64,000 nt of DNA from Microbacterium gorillae (GTDB taxonomy: Bacteria; Actinomycetota; Actinomycetes; Actinomycetales; Microbacteriaceae). Shown here piece after piece: positions 1 through 8,550 of this stretch. Position numbers and translations under genes: made by a program. Below the pieces are notes generated by a model. It did no database searches and was not told where the DNA came from. It saw only the letters and a list, made by a program, of their open reading frames with translations. The stretch lies in assembly GCF_000826185.2 (NCBI RefSeq), contig NZ_LN648874.1:434001-498000 (forward strand). The letters run 5' to 3'. Numbering within the stretch: the first letter of the stretch is position 1; every line of letters starts with the position of its first letter.

Positions 1-444
1 GTTCAGGACGTCCTTGACGATGTTCTGCGCGCCGAAACCGAGGCCGGCGCCGACGGCGGCGGTGATGAGCGTCAGGGAACCGAGGATGTCCTGGTTGAGC
101 ACCTGGACGGACAGCACGCCGGCAACGATCACAAGGGTGATGTTCACCACGTTCTGCAGGATGGACCCCAGGGTCCGCGTGCGCTGGACGAGGCGCGCGG
201 CTGCGAGCGGGGAGCGGTCGAGGGCCTGCGTGTCCTCGACGTTCGCCTTGTGCTTCGCCCCCAGCACGATGCGGTTGACGATGCGGCGGATGACGAACCG
301 GAGACCCCCGGCGATGAGGAAGCAGATCACGATGATGCTCGCGACCGACAGCAGGTTCAGGCCGGTCTGCAGCAGGAACCTCAGCACGCTGTCCCATGAC
401 GGCGGTGTCCAGTCGGGGAGGGGGGAAGTCGCGGTGAGGAGCAC
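1..444 (-). CDS. MscS-family mechanosensitive channel (3' end missing)
   Basis: This is the N-terminal 148 codons of a small-conductance mechanosensitive channel, which opens under membrane tension to release solutes. The visible protein has a membrane segment around residues 25-45, a charged linker, and a second hydrophobic stretch that runs into the Gly/Ala-rich pore helix ending VGAGLGFGAQNIVKDVLN. That glycine-patterned helix is the hallmark of MscS TM3. The chosen start is GTG at 444, preceded by an AGGA-type ribosome site. A GTG at 387 is an alternative. The rest of the gene lies beyond base 1. The family call is firm; the specific subfamily is not known. Confidence 0.85.
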   Translation of the reverse strand, partial: MLLTATSPLPDWTPPSWDSVLRFLLQTGLNLLSVASIIVICFLIAGGLRFVIRRIVNRIVLGAKHKANVEDTQALDRSPLAAARLVQRTRTLGSILQNVVNITLVIVAGVLSVQVLNQDILGSLTLITAAVGAGLGFGAQNIVKDVLN

Positions 445-544
445 CGTCCCATCCTACGAGGGGCGACCTTCGCGTCCGGTGGACCCTCCACCGCACGGCG
501 AAGGCGGGACGCCACTGCGCCCCGCCTCCGTGGATTCGTGACGC

Positions 545-1396
545 TCAGGCGTCGCGCGTCTTCAGGACCACGTATCCGGCGGCGAGTCCGGCGACCGCCC
601 ATCCGGCGATCGCGAGACCGCCACGCAACTGCGCGTCCCCCGTGTTCTGCACGAAGTCGGATCCGGCATTCATCGGCAGGTAGTTGGCGACGGTCTGGAT
701 CCAGTCGAGGTTCGGGACCATACCGAGCATGCTCGCCACGATCGGGAGCACGAACACGATGCCCGCGACGATCGCGAGCGAACCCGCGCCGCTGCGAACC
801 GCGAATCCGACCCCGAGGCCGAGCAGGGCGAGACCCGCGAGGTAGAGCGCGTTCCAGATGTAGGGGAGCACGGCGGTGGCCGGGTCGCTGAGGTCCAGAC
901 CGGCATCGACACCGCCGAAGATCGGCAGCGTCACCGCGAGGGCGACGAGGTTGGTGATCAGGCTCAGTGCCACGACGAAACCGAAGACGGACAGCGCCTT
1001 CGCGAGGAACGCGCGGGTGCGATCCGGGGCGGCCGTGAGGGTCGAACGGATCATGCCGGTGGAGTACTCACCGGTGACGAAGATGGTGCCGAGGATGCAG
1101 GCCAGCAGCACCGTGAACATGGACGGGAGTGTGACGGCCGACGCGATGCTTCCGTTCGCGCTCTCCGGCGAGACCAGGTCGTTCGAGGTCAGTTGCAGGG
1201 CCACCAGCACGCTGATTCCCACACTGAGCGCGAAAACGATGGCGGCGGACCACCAGGTGGAGCGCAGCGTGACCAGCTTGATCCACTCGGAGCGGACCTC
1301 GTGACCGAGGGTCAGTCGATAGGGTGACGCGGTGCGCGTGGCCGGGGTGGCCGGAGTCGTGGTGGCGGCCGGGGCGGGAGCGGTTGCGGTGGTCAC
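545..1396 (-). CDS. ABC-2 type exporter permease, module 1
   Basis: This is a 283-residue integral membrane protein with about six hydrophobic segments and a hydrophilic Thr/Pro/Ala-rich N-terminus of about 25 residues. The stretch HEVRSEWIKLVTLRSTWW followed by a membrane segment, and the later GEYSTGMIRSTLTAAPDR, are typical of ABC-2 permeases of the bacitracin/natamycin-export and NatB-like group. The GTG start at 1396 overlaps the stop of the upstream ATPase gene, so the two are translationally coupled and should form one transporter. It is a clear paralogue of the permease at 2422-3270, sharing the TGEYSTGMIRSTLTAAPDR segment. The substrate cannot be told from sequence. Confidence 0.85.
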   Translation of the reverse strand: MTTATAPAPAATTTPATPATRTASPYRLTLGHEVRSEWIKLVTLRSTWWSAAIVFALSVGISVLVALQLTSNDLVSPESANGSIASAVTLPSMFTVLLACILGTIFVTGEYSTGMIRSTLTAAPDRTRAFLAKALSVFGFVVALSLITNLVALAVTLPIFGGVDAGLDLSDPATAVLPYIWNALYLAGLALLGLGVGFAVRSGAGSLAIVAGIVFVLPIVASMLGMVPNLDWIQTVANYLPMNAGSDFVQNTGDAQLRGGLAIAGWAVAGLAAGYVVLKTRDA

Positions 1397-2304
1397 TTCA
1401 TGTCCTTCGTCTTGTACTCGACGGCGTCGCCGGTGAGGGCCATGTACGCCTCTTCCAGCGACCCCGTGCGCGTGGTGAGCTGGTGCACGGTGATCCCGGA
1501 CGCCGCGGCGATGTCGCCGACGTGTGCCGCGGGGGCGCCGGAGACGATGAGCTCGTCCGGGGCGGTGGTGGCGACGGTGACGGTGTCCGAACGGAGGGCG
1601 GATGCGAGCTCGGCCGCCCGGGGCGAGCGGACGAGCACGTCTTCGCGGGTCCACTGCGAGACCAGCTGCGGCAGGGGCGCATCGGCGAGGACGCGACCCT
1701 TGCCGAGCACGATCAGGTGGTCGGCGGTCTGCGCCATCTCGCTCATCAGGTGGCTGGAGAGCAGCACCGTGCGGCCCGAGGCGGCGTAGGAGCGGACGAA
1801 CTCGCGCACCCAGCGCACGCCCTCCGGGTCCAGGCCGTTCACGGGCTCGTCGAGGATCAGGGTCTGCGGGTCGCCGAGCAGTGCGGCCGCGATGCCGAGC
1901 CGCTGTCCCATGCCGAGGGAGAATCCGCCGGCGCGCTTACGGGCGACCGCGGTGAGACCGGTGATCTCCAGCACCTCGTCGACGCGACGGGCCGGGATGC
2001 CATGGCTGGCGGCCATGGCTCGGAGGTGGTTGCGGGCGGTGCGCCCCGAGTGGACGGCCTTGGCATCCAGCAGCACGCCGACTTCAGTCAGTGGAGAGCC
2101 CGAGCGGGCGTAGGAGTGTCCGCCGACGGTCACGGTGCCCGAGGTCGGATCATCCAGCCCCACGATCATGCGCATGGTGGTGGACTTGCCGGCGCCGTTC
2201 GGGCCGAGGAAGCCGGTGACCGCGCCCGGACGCACCTGGAAGGAGACATCGGTGACGGCTGCGCGGGCACCGTACCGCTTGGTGAGGTTCTCTGCGACGA
2301 TCAT
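1393..2304 (-). CDS. ABC transporter ATP-binding protein, module 1
   Basis: This 303-residue ATPase powers the permease encoded directly downstream. It has Walker A GPNGAGKST near residues 37-45, a degenerate signature FSLGMGQR, Walker B LILDEPVNGLDPEG, and an H-loop SSHLMSE. The C-terminal extension ending SLEEAYMALTGDAVEYKTK is typical of drug/lantibiotic-export (CcmA/BcrA-like) ATPases. The start at 2304 is chosen because a TAGCGT hexamer lies 7 nt upstream, indicating a leaderless mRNA, and because MIVAENLTKRYG matches the family N-terminus. It is highly similar to the ATPase at 3267-4178, so this is an in-place duplication of a two-gene module. Confidence 0.88.
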   Translation of the reverse strand: MIVAENLTKRYGARAAVTDVSFQVRPGAVTGFLGPNGAGKSTTMRMIVGLDDPTSGTVTVGGHSYARSGSPLTEVGVLLDAKAVHSGRTARNHLRAMAASHGIPARRVDEVLEITGLTAVARKRAGGFSLGMGQRLGIAAALLGDPQTLILDEPVNGLDPEGVRWVREFVRSYAASGRTVLLSSHLMSEMAQTADHLIVLGKGRVLADAPLPQLVSQWTREDVLVRSPRAAELASALRSDTVTVATTAPDELIVSGAPAAHVGDIAAASGITVHQLTTRTGSLEEAYMALTGDAVEYKTKDMK

Positions 2305-2311
2305 GTGCTTC

Positions 2312-2317
2312 ACGCTA
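2312..2317 (-). promoter_or_regulatory. -10 hexamer for ABC module 1, leaderless
   Basis: TAGCGT is followed by 7 nt and then the ATG at 2304, so the transcript should begin at or next to the start codon. The hexamer abuts the long hairpin at 2318-2379, which therefore occupies the spacer and -35 region. Confidence 0.6.
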
Positions 2318-2379
2318 CGGATGACCCACACGGGGCCACATCGTCCGGGCGGACGACGTGGCCCCGTGTGGGTCATCCG
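2318..2379. terminator. Very long hairpin between the two ABC modules
   Basis: The arms 2318-2339 and 2358-2379 are perfectly complementary over 22 bp. After one A/C mismatch the stem continues for 6 bp (2341-2346 with 2351-2356) around a GGGC loop. It lies 43 nt after the end of the module 2 permease and directly upstream of the module 1 promoter, so it is best read as the terminator of module 2. No T-tract is evident. Confidence 0.75.
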
Positions 2380-2421
2380 AGAGGATGATCTCTGCGGACG
2401 GTGGCGGTGGAACCCGTCTGG

Positions 2422-3270
2422 TCAGGCGTCGCGCTTGGCGAGCGAGATCGCTCCGAGAACGCAGCTGACCACAGCCCACCCGACGAGGACGAGCCCGCCG
2501 TGAAGGCGCGCAGTCGCATCGCCGAGCATGAAGTCGTTGCCCGCGGTCATGGGCAGCATCCGCATGAATTCGGACACCCAGTCCACGTCCTGAAGCGACG
2601 GGATGACGCCCGGGATCATCGGAATGACGAAGATGATCGTCACGACGACCGCGATGGCTCCGGTCGCGTTCCGCATGCAGTAGCCGACGCCGACGCCGAG
2701 CGCACTGACGAGGGCCAGGTAGACGGCGCCGTTGACGTACGGCAGGATCGCGGTCTCCGGCTGGGAGAAGTCGATGACGATTCCGGCGTCCTTCCCGATG
2801 AACGACGCGACGATCACCGAGATCAGCGACGTGGTCAGGGACACGGTGAGGACGAACAGTGCGGCCACGACCACCTTGGCGATGAGGCTGCGAATGCGAT
2901 CGGGGGCCGCGGTGAGCGTCGAGCGGATCATGCCGGTGGAGTACTCGCCGGTGACGAGCATGGTGCCGATCATCGAGGCGAGCAGGACCGTGAACATCGC
3001 CGGCATGACCGCTCCGCGTGCGAACACGAGGTTGTCGGGTGTCTCCAGCTCTGCTCCGAGGCCTGCCATGTCCGAGGTGTACAGCGCCGCGATCGCCACG
3101 GTCGAGACGATCACGATGGCGGCGGACCACCAGGGCGAGCGCAGCGTGGTGAGCTTGATGGCCTCGCTGCGGATCAGATGGGGCAGAGTGACGCGTCGGC
3201 GACTTCCGCCGTTCGATGCCCGCGTGCGGGGGGCCATGGGGGCCGTGCGTGTGAGTGAGCTCGCCATCAT
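2422..3270 (-). CDS. ABC-2 type exporter permease, module 2
   Basis: This is a 282-residue membrane protein with about six hydrophobic segments after a basic N-terminus. It carries SEAIKLTTLRSPWWSAAIVI and TGEYSTGMIRSTLTAAPDR, the same landmarks as the module 1 permease. ATG at 3270 overlaps the stop of the upstream ATPase gene in an ATGA junction, so the pair is co-translated. The two permeases differ most in the extracytoplasmic loop after the first membrane segment, which may mean different substrates. Both keep the C-terminal RDA end. Substrate unknown; antimicrobial or lipid export is a family-level possibility only. Confidence 0.85.
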   Translation of the reverse strand: MMASSLTRTAPMAPRTRASNGGSRRRVTLPHLIRSEAIKLTTLRSPWWSAAIVIVSTVAIAALYTSDMAGLGAELETPDNLVFARGAVMPAMFTVLLASMIGTMLVTGEYSTGMIRSTLTAAPDRIRSLIAKVVVAALFVLTVSLTTSLISVIVASFIGKDAGIVIDFSQPETAILPYVNGAVYLALVSALGVGVGYCMRNATGAIAVVVTIIFVIPMIPGVIPSLQDVDWVSEFMRMLPMTAGNDFMLGDATARLHGGLVLVGWAVVSCVLGAISLAKRDA

Positions 3271-4178
3271 GCCACCTGCTTCGTCTTGTATTCGACCGTG
3301 TCTCCGGTGAGGGCCATGTACGCCTCTTCCAGCGAGCCCGTGCGCGTGGCCAGCTGGTGGAGCGGAATGCCCGCGGCGGCGGCTCGGTCACTGATCCACG
3401 ACGCCGGTGCGCCCACGATGACGAGCTCGTCGGGTCCGCCGGCCTCGACGGAGACCACGTCCGAACGCAGCACGCCGGCCAGCTCCGCGGCGCGCGGCGA
3501 ACGCACGAGCACCTCTTCGCGCGTCCAGTCGCGGACGATGTCCGACAGCGGCGCGTCGGCGATGAGTCGGCCGCGACCGAGGACGAGAAGGTGATCGGCG
3601 GTGAGGGCCATCTCGCTCATCAGGTGGCTGGAGAGCAGAACGGTCCGTCCGAGGGCGGCGTACGAGCGGACGAGGTCGCGCACCCAGCGGACGCCCTCCG
3701 GGTCCAGGCCGTTGACCGGTTCGTCGAGGATCAGGACGTCCGGGTCGCCCAGCAGCGCCGAGGCGATGCCGAGTCGCTGACCCATGCCGAGCGAGAAGCG
3801 GCCGGCGCGCTTGCGGGCGACCGAGGTCAGCCCGGTGAGGTCGAGGACCTCGTCCACACGTGAGATGGGGATGCCGTGAGTGGCCGCCATGGCGCGCAGG
3901 TGGTTGCGCGCCGTGCGGCCGGTGTGGACGGCCTTCGCGTCGAGCATGATGCCGACGTGCGTCAACGGTGACGCCAGCGATGCGTACCGGTGGCCGCCGA
4001 CCGTCGCGGAACCGCTGGTCGGACGATCCAATCCCACGATCATCCGCATGGTCGTGGACTTTCCGGCACCATTCGGGCCGAGGAATCCGGTGACGATGCC
4101 GGGGCGCACGGAGAAGCTGACGTCGGAGACAGCGAGGCGGTCTCCATACCTCTTGGTGAGGTTCTGAACGGTGATCAT
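3267..4178 (-). CDS. ABC transporter ATP-binding protein, module 2
   Basis: This 303-residue ATPase has Walker A GPNGAGKST, signature FSLGMGQR, Walker B LILDEPVNGLDPEG and the SSHLMSE H-loop, all at the same positions as in the module 1 ATPase. The C-terminal SLEEAYMALTGDTVEYKTK also matches. It should pair with the overlapping permease at 2422-3270. The start at 4178 lies 6 nt after a TAGCGT hexamer, so translation is probably leaderless. The two ATPases are equal in length and near-identical in their core, pointing to a duplication of the whole module. Confidence 0.88.
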   Translation of the reverse strand: MITVQNLTKRYGDRLAVSDVSFSVRPGIVTGFLGPNGAGKSTTMRMIVGLDRPTSGSATVGGHRYASLASPLTHVGIMLDAKAVHTGRTARNHLRAMAATHGIPISRVDEVLDLTGLTSVARKRAGRFSLGMGQRLGIASALLGDPDVLILDEPVNGLDPEGVRWVRDLVRSYAALGRTVLLSSHLMSEMALTADHLLVLGRGRLIADAPLSDIVRDWTREEVLVRSPRAAELAGVLRSDVVSVEAGGPDELVIVGAPASWISDRAAAAGIPLHQLATRTGSLEEAYMALTGDTVEYKTKQVA

Positions 4179-4184
4179 GAGACC

Positions 4185-4190
4185 ACGCTA
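4185..4190 (-). promoter_or_regulatory. -10 hexamer for ABC module 2, leaderless
   Basis: TAGCGT lies 6 nt before the ATG at 4178. It has the same hexamer and arrangement as the module 1 promoter. Confidence 0.55.
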
Positions 4191-4300
4191 TGCAGAGGAA
4201 GGGATGTTCTTCGGGCGCCTCAGGGGGCTTTCGGGGTACGGTCCGGGTCATCCCCGACCGTGCCCCCAGGCGCGTCCCGGGCGCATCCGAAGCCGCAACG

Positions 4301-4367
4301 CGAAACACCCATACGAGTCCGAGGAACCCCGCGATGCGGGGTGTTCGGGACGCGTATGGGTGTTTCG
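4301..4367 (-). terminator. Terminator hairpin downstream of pepN
   Basis: The outer arms 4301-4315 and 4353-4367 pair perfectly over 15 bp. A further 4 bp pair at 4317-4320 with 4348-4351, and an inner 7-bp GC stem at 4326-4332 with 4336-4342 closes a GAT loop. It lies just past the pepN stop and separates pepN from ABC module 2. Confidence 0.7.
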
Positions 4368-4382
4368 TGGACGGGCGGGAGG

Positions 4383-6926
4383 TTACTCGGCGTCACGCTC
4401 CTGCGCGGCCAGGGCGCGCTCGACGACGGCGAGGCTTTCGGCGACGGTGCGGCGCAGCGCGGGAGCCGCGTCCGGGTTCGCGGACAGCCAGGCGCGCGTG
4501 GCGTCCCGCAGGTCGTGGTTCGCCAGCCCGGACGGGTACAGGCCGGTGGCGAGGTAGTCCGCGATCTGGAAGGTGCGGGACTCCCAGATCGAGGAGATCC
4601 GGTCGAAGTACTGCGGGACGAAGGCGGTCAGGTCGGAGATCGTCGCCGGATGCGTCAGGCCTGCAGCCGCGGACCGGACGATCGTGTTCGGCAGGTCGCT
4701 GCGCTCCACGAGGGAGTCCCAGGCCTTCTGCTTGGCCTCCCGGCCGGGCAGCGCGGCACGCGCCTGCGCGGCGAACTCGCCGCCCTTGGCGGTGTTGTCC
4801 TCGGCGAGGGCGGCGTCGATGGCAGCCTCGTCCACGACGCCGCCGGCTGCGAGGGCCACGAGCAGCTGCCAGGACAGGTCGGTGTCGATCTCGAGTCCGT
4901 CCAGGACGATCTCACCGTCGCGGAGCTGACGCGCACGCTCGACCTGCTCCGGCGTGGACGCCGACGAGGCCAGCGCCTGTGCGAACTGCAGCTGGTTGTC
5001 GCTGCCGGCCGCCGCGGCCTGAGCCAGCTCCCAGACGCCGTCGGCCACGCGGGCACGCGCTGCGTCCCGGGCCTCCGGAGCGACGTACGTGTTCGCCGCC
5101 TGCTGCACCTGAGCGAGCGTCGTGCGCACCGTCGTCGACTCGGTCTCGTTGCCGATGTTTCCCAGCACGAGCTCGATGTAGTCGGTGGCGGCGGTCTCGG
5201 CGTCGCGGGTCTGATCCCAGGCCGCGCCCCAGACCAGCGAGCGCGCGAGGGGGTCGGAGATGTCGGACAGGTGCTCGATCGCGGTGCGCAACGACACCTC
5301 GTCCAGGCGGATCTTCGCGTAGGCGAGGTCGTTGTCGTTCAGCAGCACCAGGTCGGGGCGCTTGCGACCCTTCAGCTCCGGCACGTCGGTGCGGTCGCCG
5401 TCGACGTCCAGCTCCAGGTAGTGGCTGCGCGTGAGCGCACCGTCGACGAGATCGTAGAAGCCGACACCGAGGCGGTGCGGACGGATCGTGGGATAGTCCG
5501 CCGGGGCCGTCTGGGTGATCGCGAAGCGGGTGATCTTGCCGTCCACATCGGTGTCCACGACCGGTGACAGGGTGTTCACGCCCGCGGTCTCCAGCCACTT
5601 CTTCGACCAGGTGGACAGGTCGCGGCCGCTTGCGGCCTCCAGTTCGACGAGCAGGTCGCTGAGCTCGGTGTTCGAGTAGGCGTGCTTCTTGAAGTACGCG
5701 GCGACGCCGGCGAAGAACTCCTCGATGCCGACCCACGCGGTCAGCTGCTTGAGGACCGAGCCACCCTTGGCGTAGGTGATGCCGTCGAAGTTGACCTGCA
5801 CGTCCTCGAGGTCATTGATCTCGGCGACGATCGGGTGGGTGGACGGGAGCTGGTCCTGACGGTAGGCCCAGGTCTTCTCCATCGCGTTGAAGGTGGTCCA
5901 GGCCGCCTTCCACTCGGTGGCTTCGGCGGTGGCGATCGTGGATGCCCACTCGGCGAACGACTCGTTCAGCCAGAGGTCGTTCCACCACTTCATGGTGACG
6001 AGGTCACCGAACCACATGTGCGCGAGCTCGTGCAGGATCGTGACGACGCGACGCTCCTTGATCGCGTCGGTGACCTTGCTGCGGAAGACGTAGGTCTCGG
6101 TGAAGGTGACCGCGCCGATGTTCTCCATGGCGCCGGCGTTGAACTCCGGGACGAACAGCTGGTCGTACTTGGCGAAGGGGTACGGGTAGTCGAACTTCTC
6201 GGCGTAGTAGGCGAAGCCCTCGCGCGTCTTGTCGAAGATGTAGTCCGCGTCCATGTACTGCCACAGGCTCTTGCGGGCGAAGATGCCGAGCGGAATGACG
6301 CGGCCGTCGGCGTTGGTCAGCTCCGAGTGGGTGGACTCGTACGGTCCGGCGATGAGGGCCGTGATGTAGGAGGACATCTTCGGCGTGGCCTCGAACGCCC
6401 AGGTCGCGACACCCTCACCGGCCGGGATCGGGTCGGGTGTGGGGGAGTTGGAGACGACCTTCCAGTGCGCGGGAGCGGTCACGGTGAAGGTGAACTCGGC
6501 CTTGAGGTCGGGCTGCTCGAACACGGCGAACATGCGGCGCGAGTCCGGGACCTCGAACTGTGAGTAGAGGTACACCTCGTCATCCACCGGGTCAACGAAG
6601 CGGTGCAGGCCCTCGCCGGTGTTGGTGTAGAGGCAGTCCGCCTCGATGACGAGCTCATTGTCGGCAGCGAGCTCGTCCAGCGCGATGCGGGAGTCAGCGT
6701 ACGCGGACGCGTCGATGGTCCGGCCGTTCAGCGTGATCTCGTGCACCTCGCGGGCGATGAGGTCGATGAACGTCGACGCGCCCTCGGTGGCGGTGAAGTG
6801 GACCACCGAGCGGGATCGGAACACCTCCGCCCCGCGGGTCAGATCGAGGGTGACGTCGTACGCCTTCGTGTCGACGATCGCGCGGCGCTCCTGCGCCTCG
6901 CTGCGGGTGAGGTTCTCTCCAGGCAC
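4383..6926 (-). CDS. pepN: Aminopeptidase N (M1 family)
   Basis: This is an 847-residue zinc aminopeptidase that removes N-terminal residues from peptides in the cytoplasm. The exopeptidase motif GAMEN lies near residue 263, followed by the zinc motif HELAH near 298 with the downstream zinc-binding Glu in NESFAEW near 321. Length and the large helical C-terminal half fit the actinobacterial PepN family. The GTG start at 6926 is chosen because it follows a GGGAGAAG ribosome site and gives the family N-terminus (PGENLTRSEAQERRA). The gene is monocistronic, diverging from rpiB. Assignment is secure. Confidence 0.95.
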   Translation of the reverse strand: MPGENLTRSEAQERRAIVDTKAYDVTLDLTRGAEVFRSRSVVHFTATEGASTFIDLIAREVHEITLNGRTIDASAYADSRIALDELAADNELVIEADCLYTNTGEGLHRFVDPVDDEVYLYSQFEVPDSRRMFAVFEQPDLKAEFTFTVTAPAHWKVVSNSPTPDPIPAGEGVATWAFEATPKMSSYITALIAGPYESTHSELTNADGRVIPLGIFARKSLWQYMDADYIFDKTREGFAYYAEKFDYPYPFAKYDQLFVPEFNAGAMENIGAVTFTETYVFRSKVTDAIKERRVVTILHELAHMWFGDLVTMKWWNDLWLNESFAEWASTIATAEATEWKAAWTTFNAMEKTWAYRQDQLPSTHPIVAEINDLEDVQVNFDGITYAKGGSVLKQLTAWVGIEEFFAGVAAYFKKHAYSNTELSDLLVELEAASGRDLSTWSKKWLETAGVNTLSPVVDTDVDGKITRFAITQTAPADYPTIRPHRLGVGFYDLVDGALTRSHYLELDVDGDRTDVPELKGRKRPDLVLLNDNDLAYAKIRLDEVSLRTAIEHLSDISDPLARSLVWGAAWDQTRDAETAATDYIELVLGNIGNETESTTVRTTLAQVQQAANTYVAPEARDAARARVADGVWELAQAAAAGSDNQLQFAQALASSASTPEQVERARQLRDGEIVLDGLEIDTDLSWQLLVALAAGGVVDEAAIDAALAEDNTAKGGEFAAQARAALPGREAKQKAWDSLVERSDLPNTIVRSAAAGLTHPATISDLTAFVPQYFDRISSIWESRTFQIADYLATGLYPSGLANHDLRDATRAWLSANPDAAPALRRTVAESLAVVERALAAQERDAE

Positions 6927-7031
6927 TGGGCTTCTCCCGTGGGGTTCTCAGGGGTTCTGCGGCGATGGCCGCTCGAGCGGATGCGCCGCTGTGGTGGCAC
7001 ACGGGCAACAGCCTACGCCCCGAGGCCTCCG

Positions 7032-7037
7032 TAGGAT
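7032..7037 (+). promoter_or_regulatory. -10 hexamer for rpiB, leaderless
   Basis: TAGGAT is followed by 6 nt and the ATG at 7044. The GGGAGC between them could also act as a weak ribosome site. Confidence 0.55.
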
Positions 7038-7043
7038 GGGAGC

Positions 7044-7541
7044 ATGCGCATCCACATCGGCACCGATCACGCCGGACTCGAGTTCTCCCACCGCATCCAG
7101 GAGCACCTGCGCAAGCAGGGGCACGAGGTCATCGACCATGGTCCGGTCGCGTACGACCCGGTGGATGACTACCCCGCCTTCTGCATCCGTGCCGCCCAGG
7201 GCGTCATCGCCGACCAGGTCTCCGGGGTGGAGGCGCTCGGCGTCGTGTTCGGGGGGTCCGGCAACGGCGAGCAGATCGCCGCCAACAAGGTCGCGGGCAT
7301 CCGCGCCGCCCTGGCCTGGAACGAGGCGACGGCGAAGCTCGCGCGTGAGCACAATGACGCGAACGTGGTCGCCATCGGCGCTCGTCAGCACGATTTCGAT
7401 GAAGCCGCGTTCCTCATCGACACCTTCATCGCGACGCCGTTCTCGAACGAGGAGCGTCACGTCCGTCGAATCGGACAGATCGCGGAGTTCGAGAAGGACG
7501 GCGCTCTGCTTCCTGATCCGCGGGCCACCGAGGGCGCCTGA
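7044..7541 (+). CDS. rpiB: Ribose-5-phosphate isomerase B
   Basis: This 165-residue enzyme interconverts ribose-5-phosphate and ribulose-5-phosphate in the pentose phosphate pathway. The N-terminus MRIHIGTDHAG and the anion-hole segment FGGSGNGEQIAANK (about residues 69-82) are diagnostic of the RpiB/LacAB fold. The Glu in GNGEQ stands where enterobacterial RpiB has its catalytic Cys loop, as in the mycobacterial-type enzymes. The stop codon overlaps the start of the next gene by one base, so it is the first gene of a four-gene plus-strand run. Confident. Confidence 0.94.
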   Translation: MRIHIGTDHAGLEFSHRIQEHLRKQGHEVIDHGPVAYDPVDDYPAFCIRAAQGVIADQVSGVEALGVVFGGSGNGEQIAANKVAGIRAALAWNEATAKLAREHNDANVVAIGARQHDFDEAAFLIDTFIATPFSNEERHVRRIGQIAEFEKDGALLPDPRATEGA

Positions 7542-8536
7542 TGCCCGAGGGCCACTCCGTCCATCGCATCGCGCGACAGATCGAGCGGAACTTCGTCGGG
7601 CGTCCGGTGTCCGTCACCTCGCCGCAGGGACGGTTCGCCGAGGGCGCCGCACTGCTGGACGGCCGGGAGATCCTGGAGGTCCGTGCCGTCGGCAAGCAGA
7701 TGTTCACCCGGTTCGACGGCGAGCTCTGGCTGCGCGTGCATCTCGGTCTCTACGGCGCATGGGATTTCGCCGGTGAGATCCTCGTGGACCCGACGATCGC
7801 GTCCGCGAACGGCCGGATGGGCCAGACGAACCAGCGCGGCACCGACCTGGACGCGGTGTACGACGACGCCGGCGAGAACTCGCTGAGCTCGATCGGCGCC
7901 CCCCGCCGGACTCGCGTGAACGTCCGGATGTCGGAGCAGACCAAAGGCCTGCCGGCAGCGGTCGATGAGTGGCCGCCCCCGGTGGTGGGCCAGGTGCGGG
8001 TGCGTCTGCTGACCGAGCTGACGTGCGCGGACCTGCGCGGACCGACGGCGTGCGAGGTGCAGAGCCCGGACGAGATGCTCGCGACGGTCGCGAAGCTCGG
8101 TCCGGACCCGCTCGTCGGCGACACGGCCGAGGGAGAAGAGCGCTTCGTGCGAGCGGTGCGTCGTCGCGGTGTCCCGATCGGACAGCTTCTGATGGACCAG
8201 GCCGTCGTCAGCGGCATCGGCAACGTGTACCGCGCCGAGATGCTCTTCCGGGCGAATCTGAACCCGCACCGACTCGGCAAGGACGTCAGCGAGGAGACCG
8301 CCCGGGCGCTCTGGCGCGATTGGGTGGAGCTGCTCGCCATCGGTGTGGAGACCGGCCAGATGATGACCATGGACGACCTCGACCCGGAGGCGTACCGTCG
8401 TGCCATGGCCAGCCGGGACGACCGGCACTGGGTCTACCACCGCGCCGGCGAACCCTGCCGTGTGTGCGGAACGAACATCGTGCTCGAGGAGATGGTGGCG
8501 CGCAAGCTCTACTGGTGCCCGAGCTGTCAGCGCTGA
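7541..8536 (+). CDS. Fpg/Nei-family DNA glycosylase (endonuclease VIII-like)
   Basis: This is a 331-residue base-excision repair enzyme that removes oxidised bases and nicks at abasic sites. Residues 2-3 are Pro-Glu in the start MPEGHSVHR, where Pro2 is the Schiff-base nucleophile. MPEGHS is typical of the Nei-type actinobacterial branch rather than Fpg (MPELPEV). The C-terminus carries the zinc finger CRVC...CPSC. Between them lies a helix-two-turn-helix region containing GNVYRAEMLF. The ATG overlaps the rpiB stop. The choice between Nei1 and Nei2 is not made here. Confidence 0.9.
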   Translation: MPEGHSVHRIARQIERNFVGRPVSVTSPQGRFAEGAALLDGREILEVRAVGKQMFTRFDGELWLRVHLGLYGAWDFAGEILVDPTIASANGRMGQTNQRGTDLDAVYDDAGENSLSSIGAPRRTRVNVRMSEQTKGLPAAVDEWPPPVVGQVRVRLLTELTCADLRGPTACEVQSPDEMLATVAKLGPDPLVGDTAEGEERFVRAVRRRGVPIGQLLMDQAVVSGIGNVYRAEMLFRANLNPHRLGKDVSEETARALWRDWVELLAIGVETGQMMTMDDLDPEAYRRAMASRDDRHWVYHRAGEPCRVCGTNIVLEEMVARKLYWCPSCQR

Positions 8537-8550
8537 GTCGAGGAGAACGG

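Noticed and set aside
7541..8536. Formamidopyrimidine glycosylase MutM
   Set aside because: The N-terminus is MPEGHS, not MPELPEV, placing it with the Nei-like branch.
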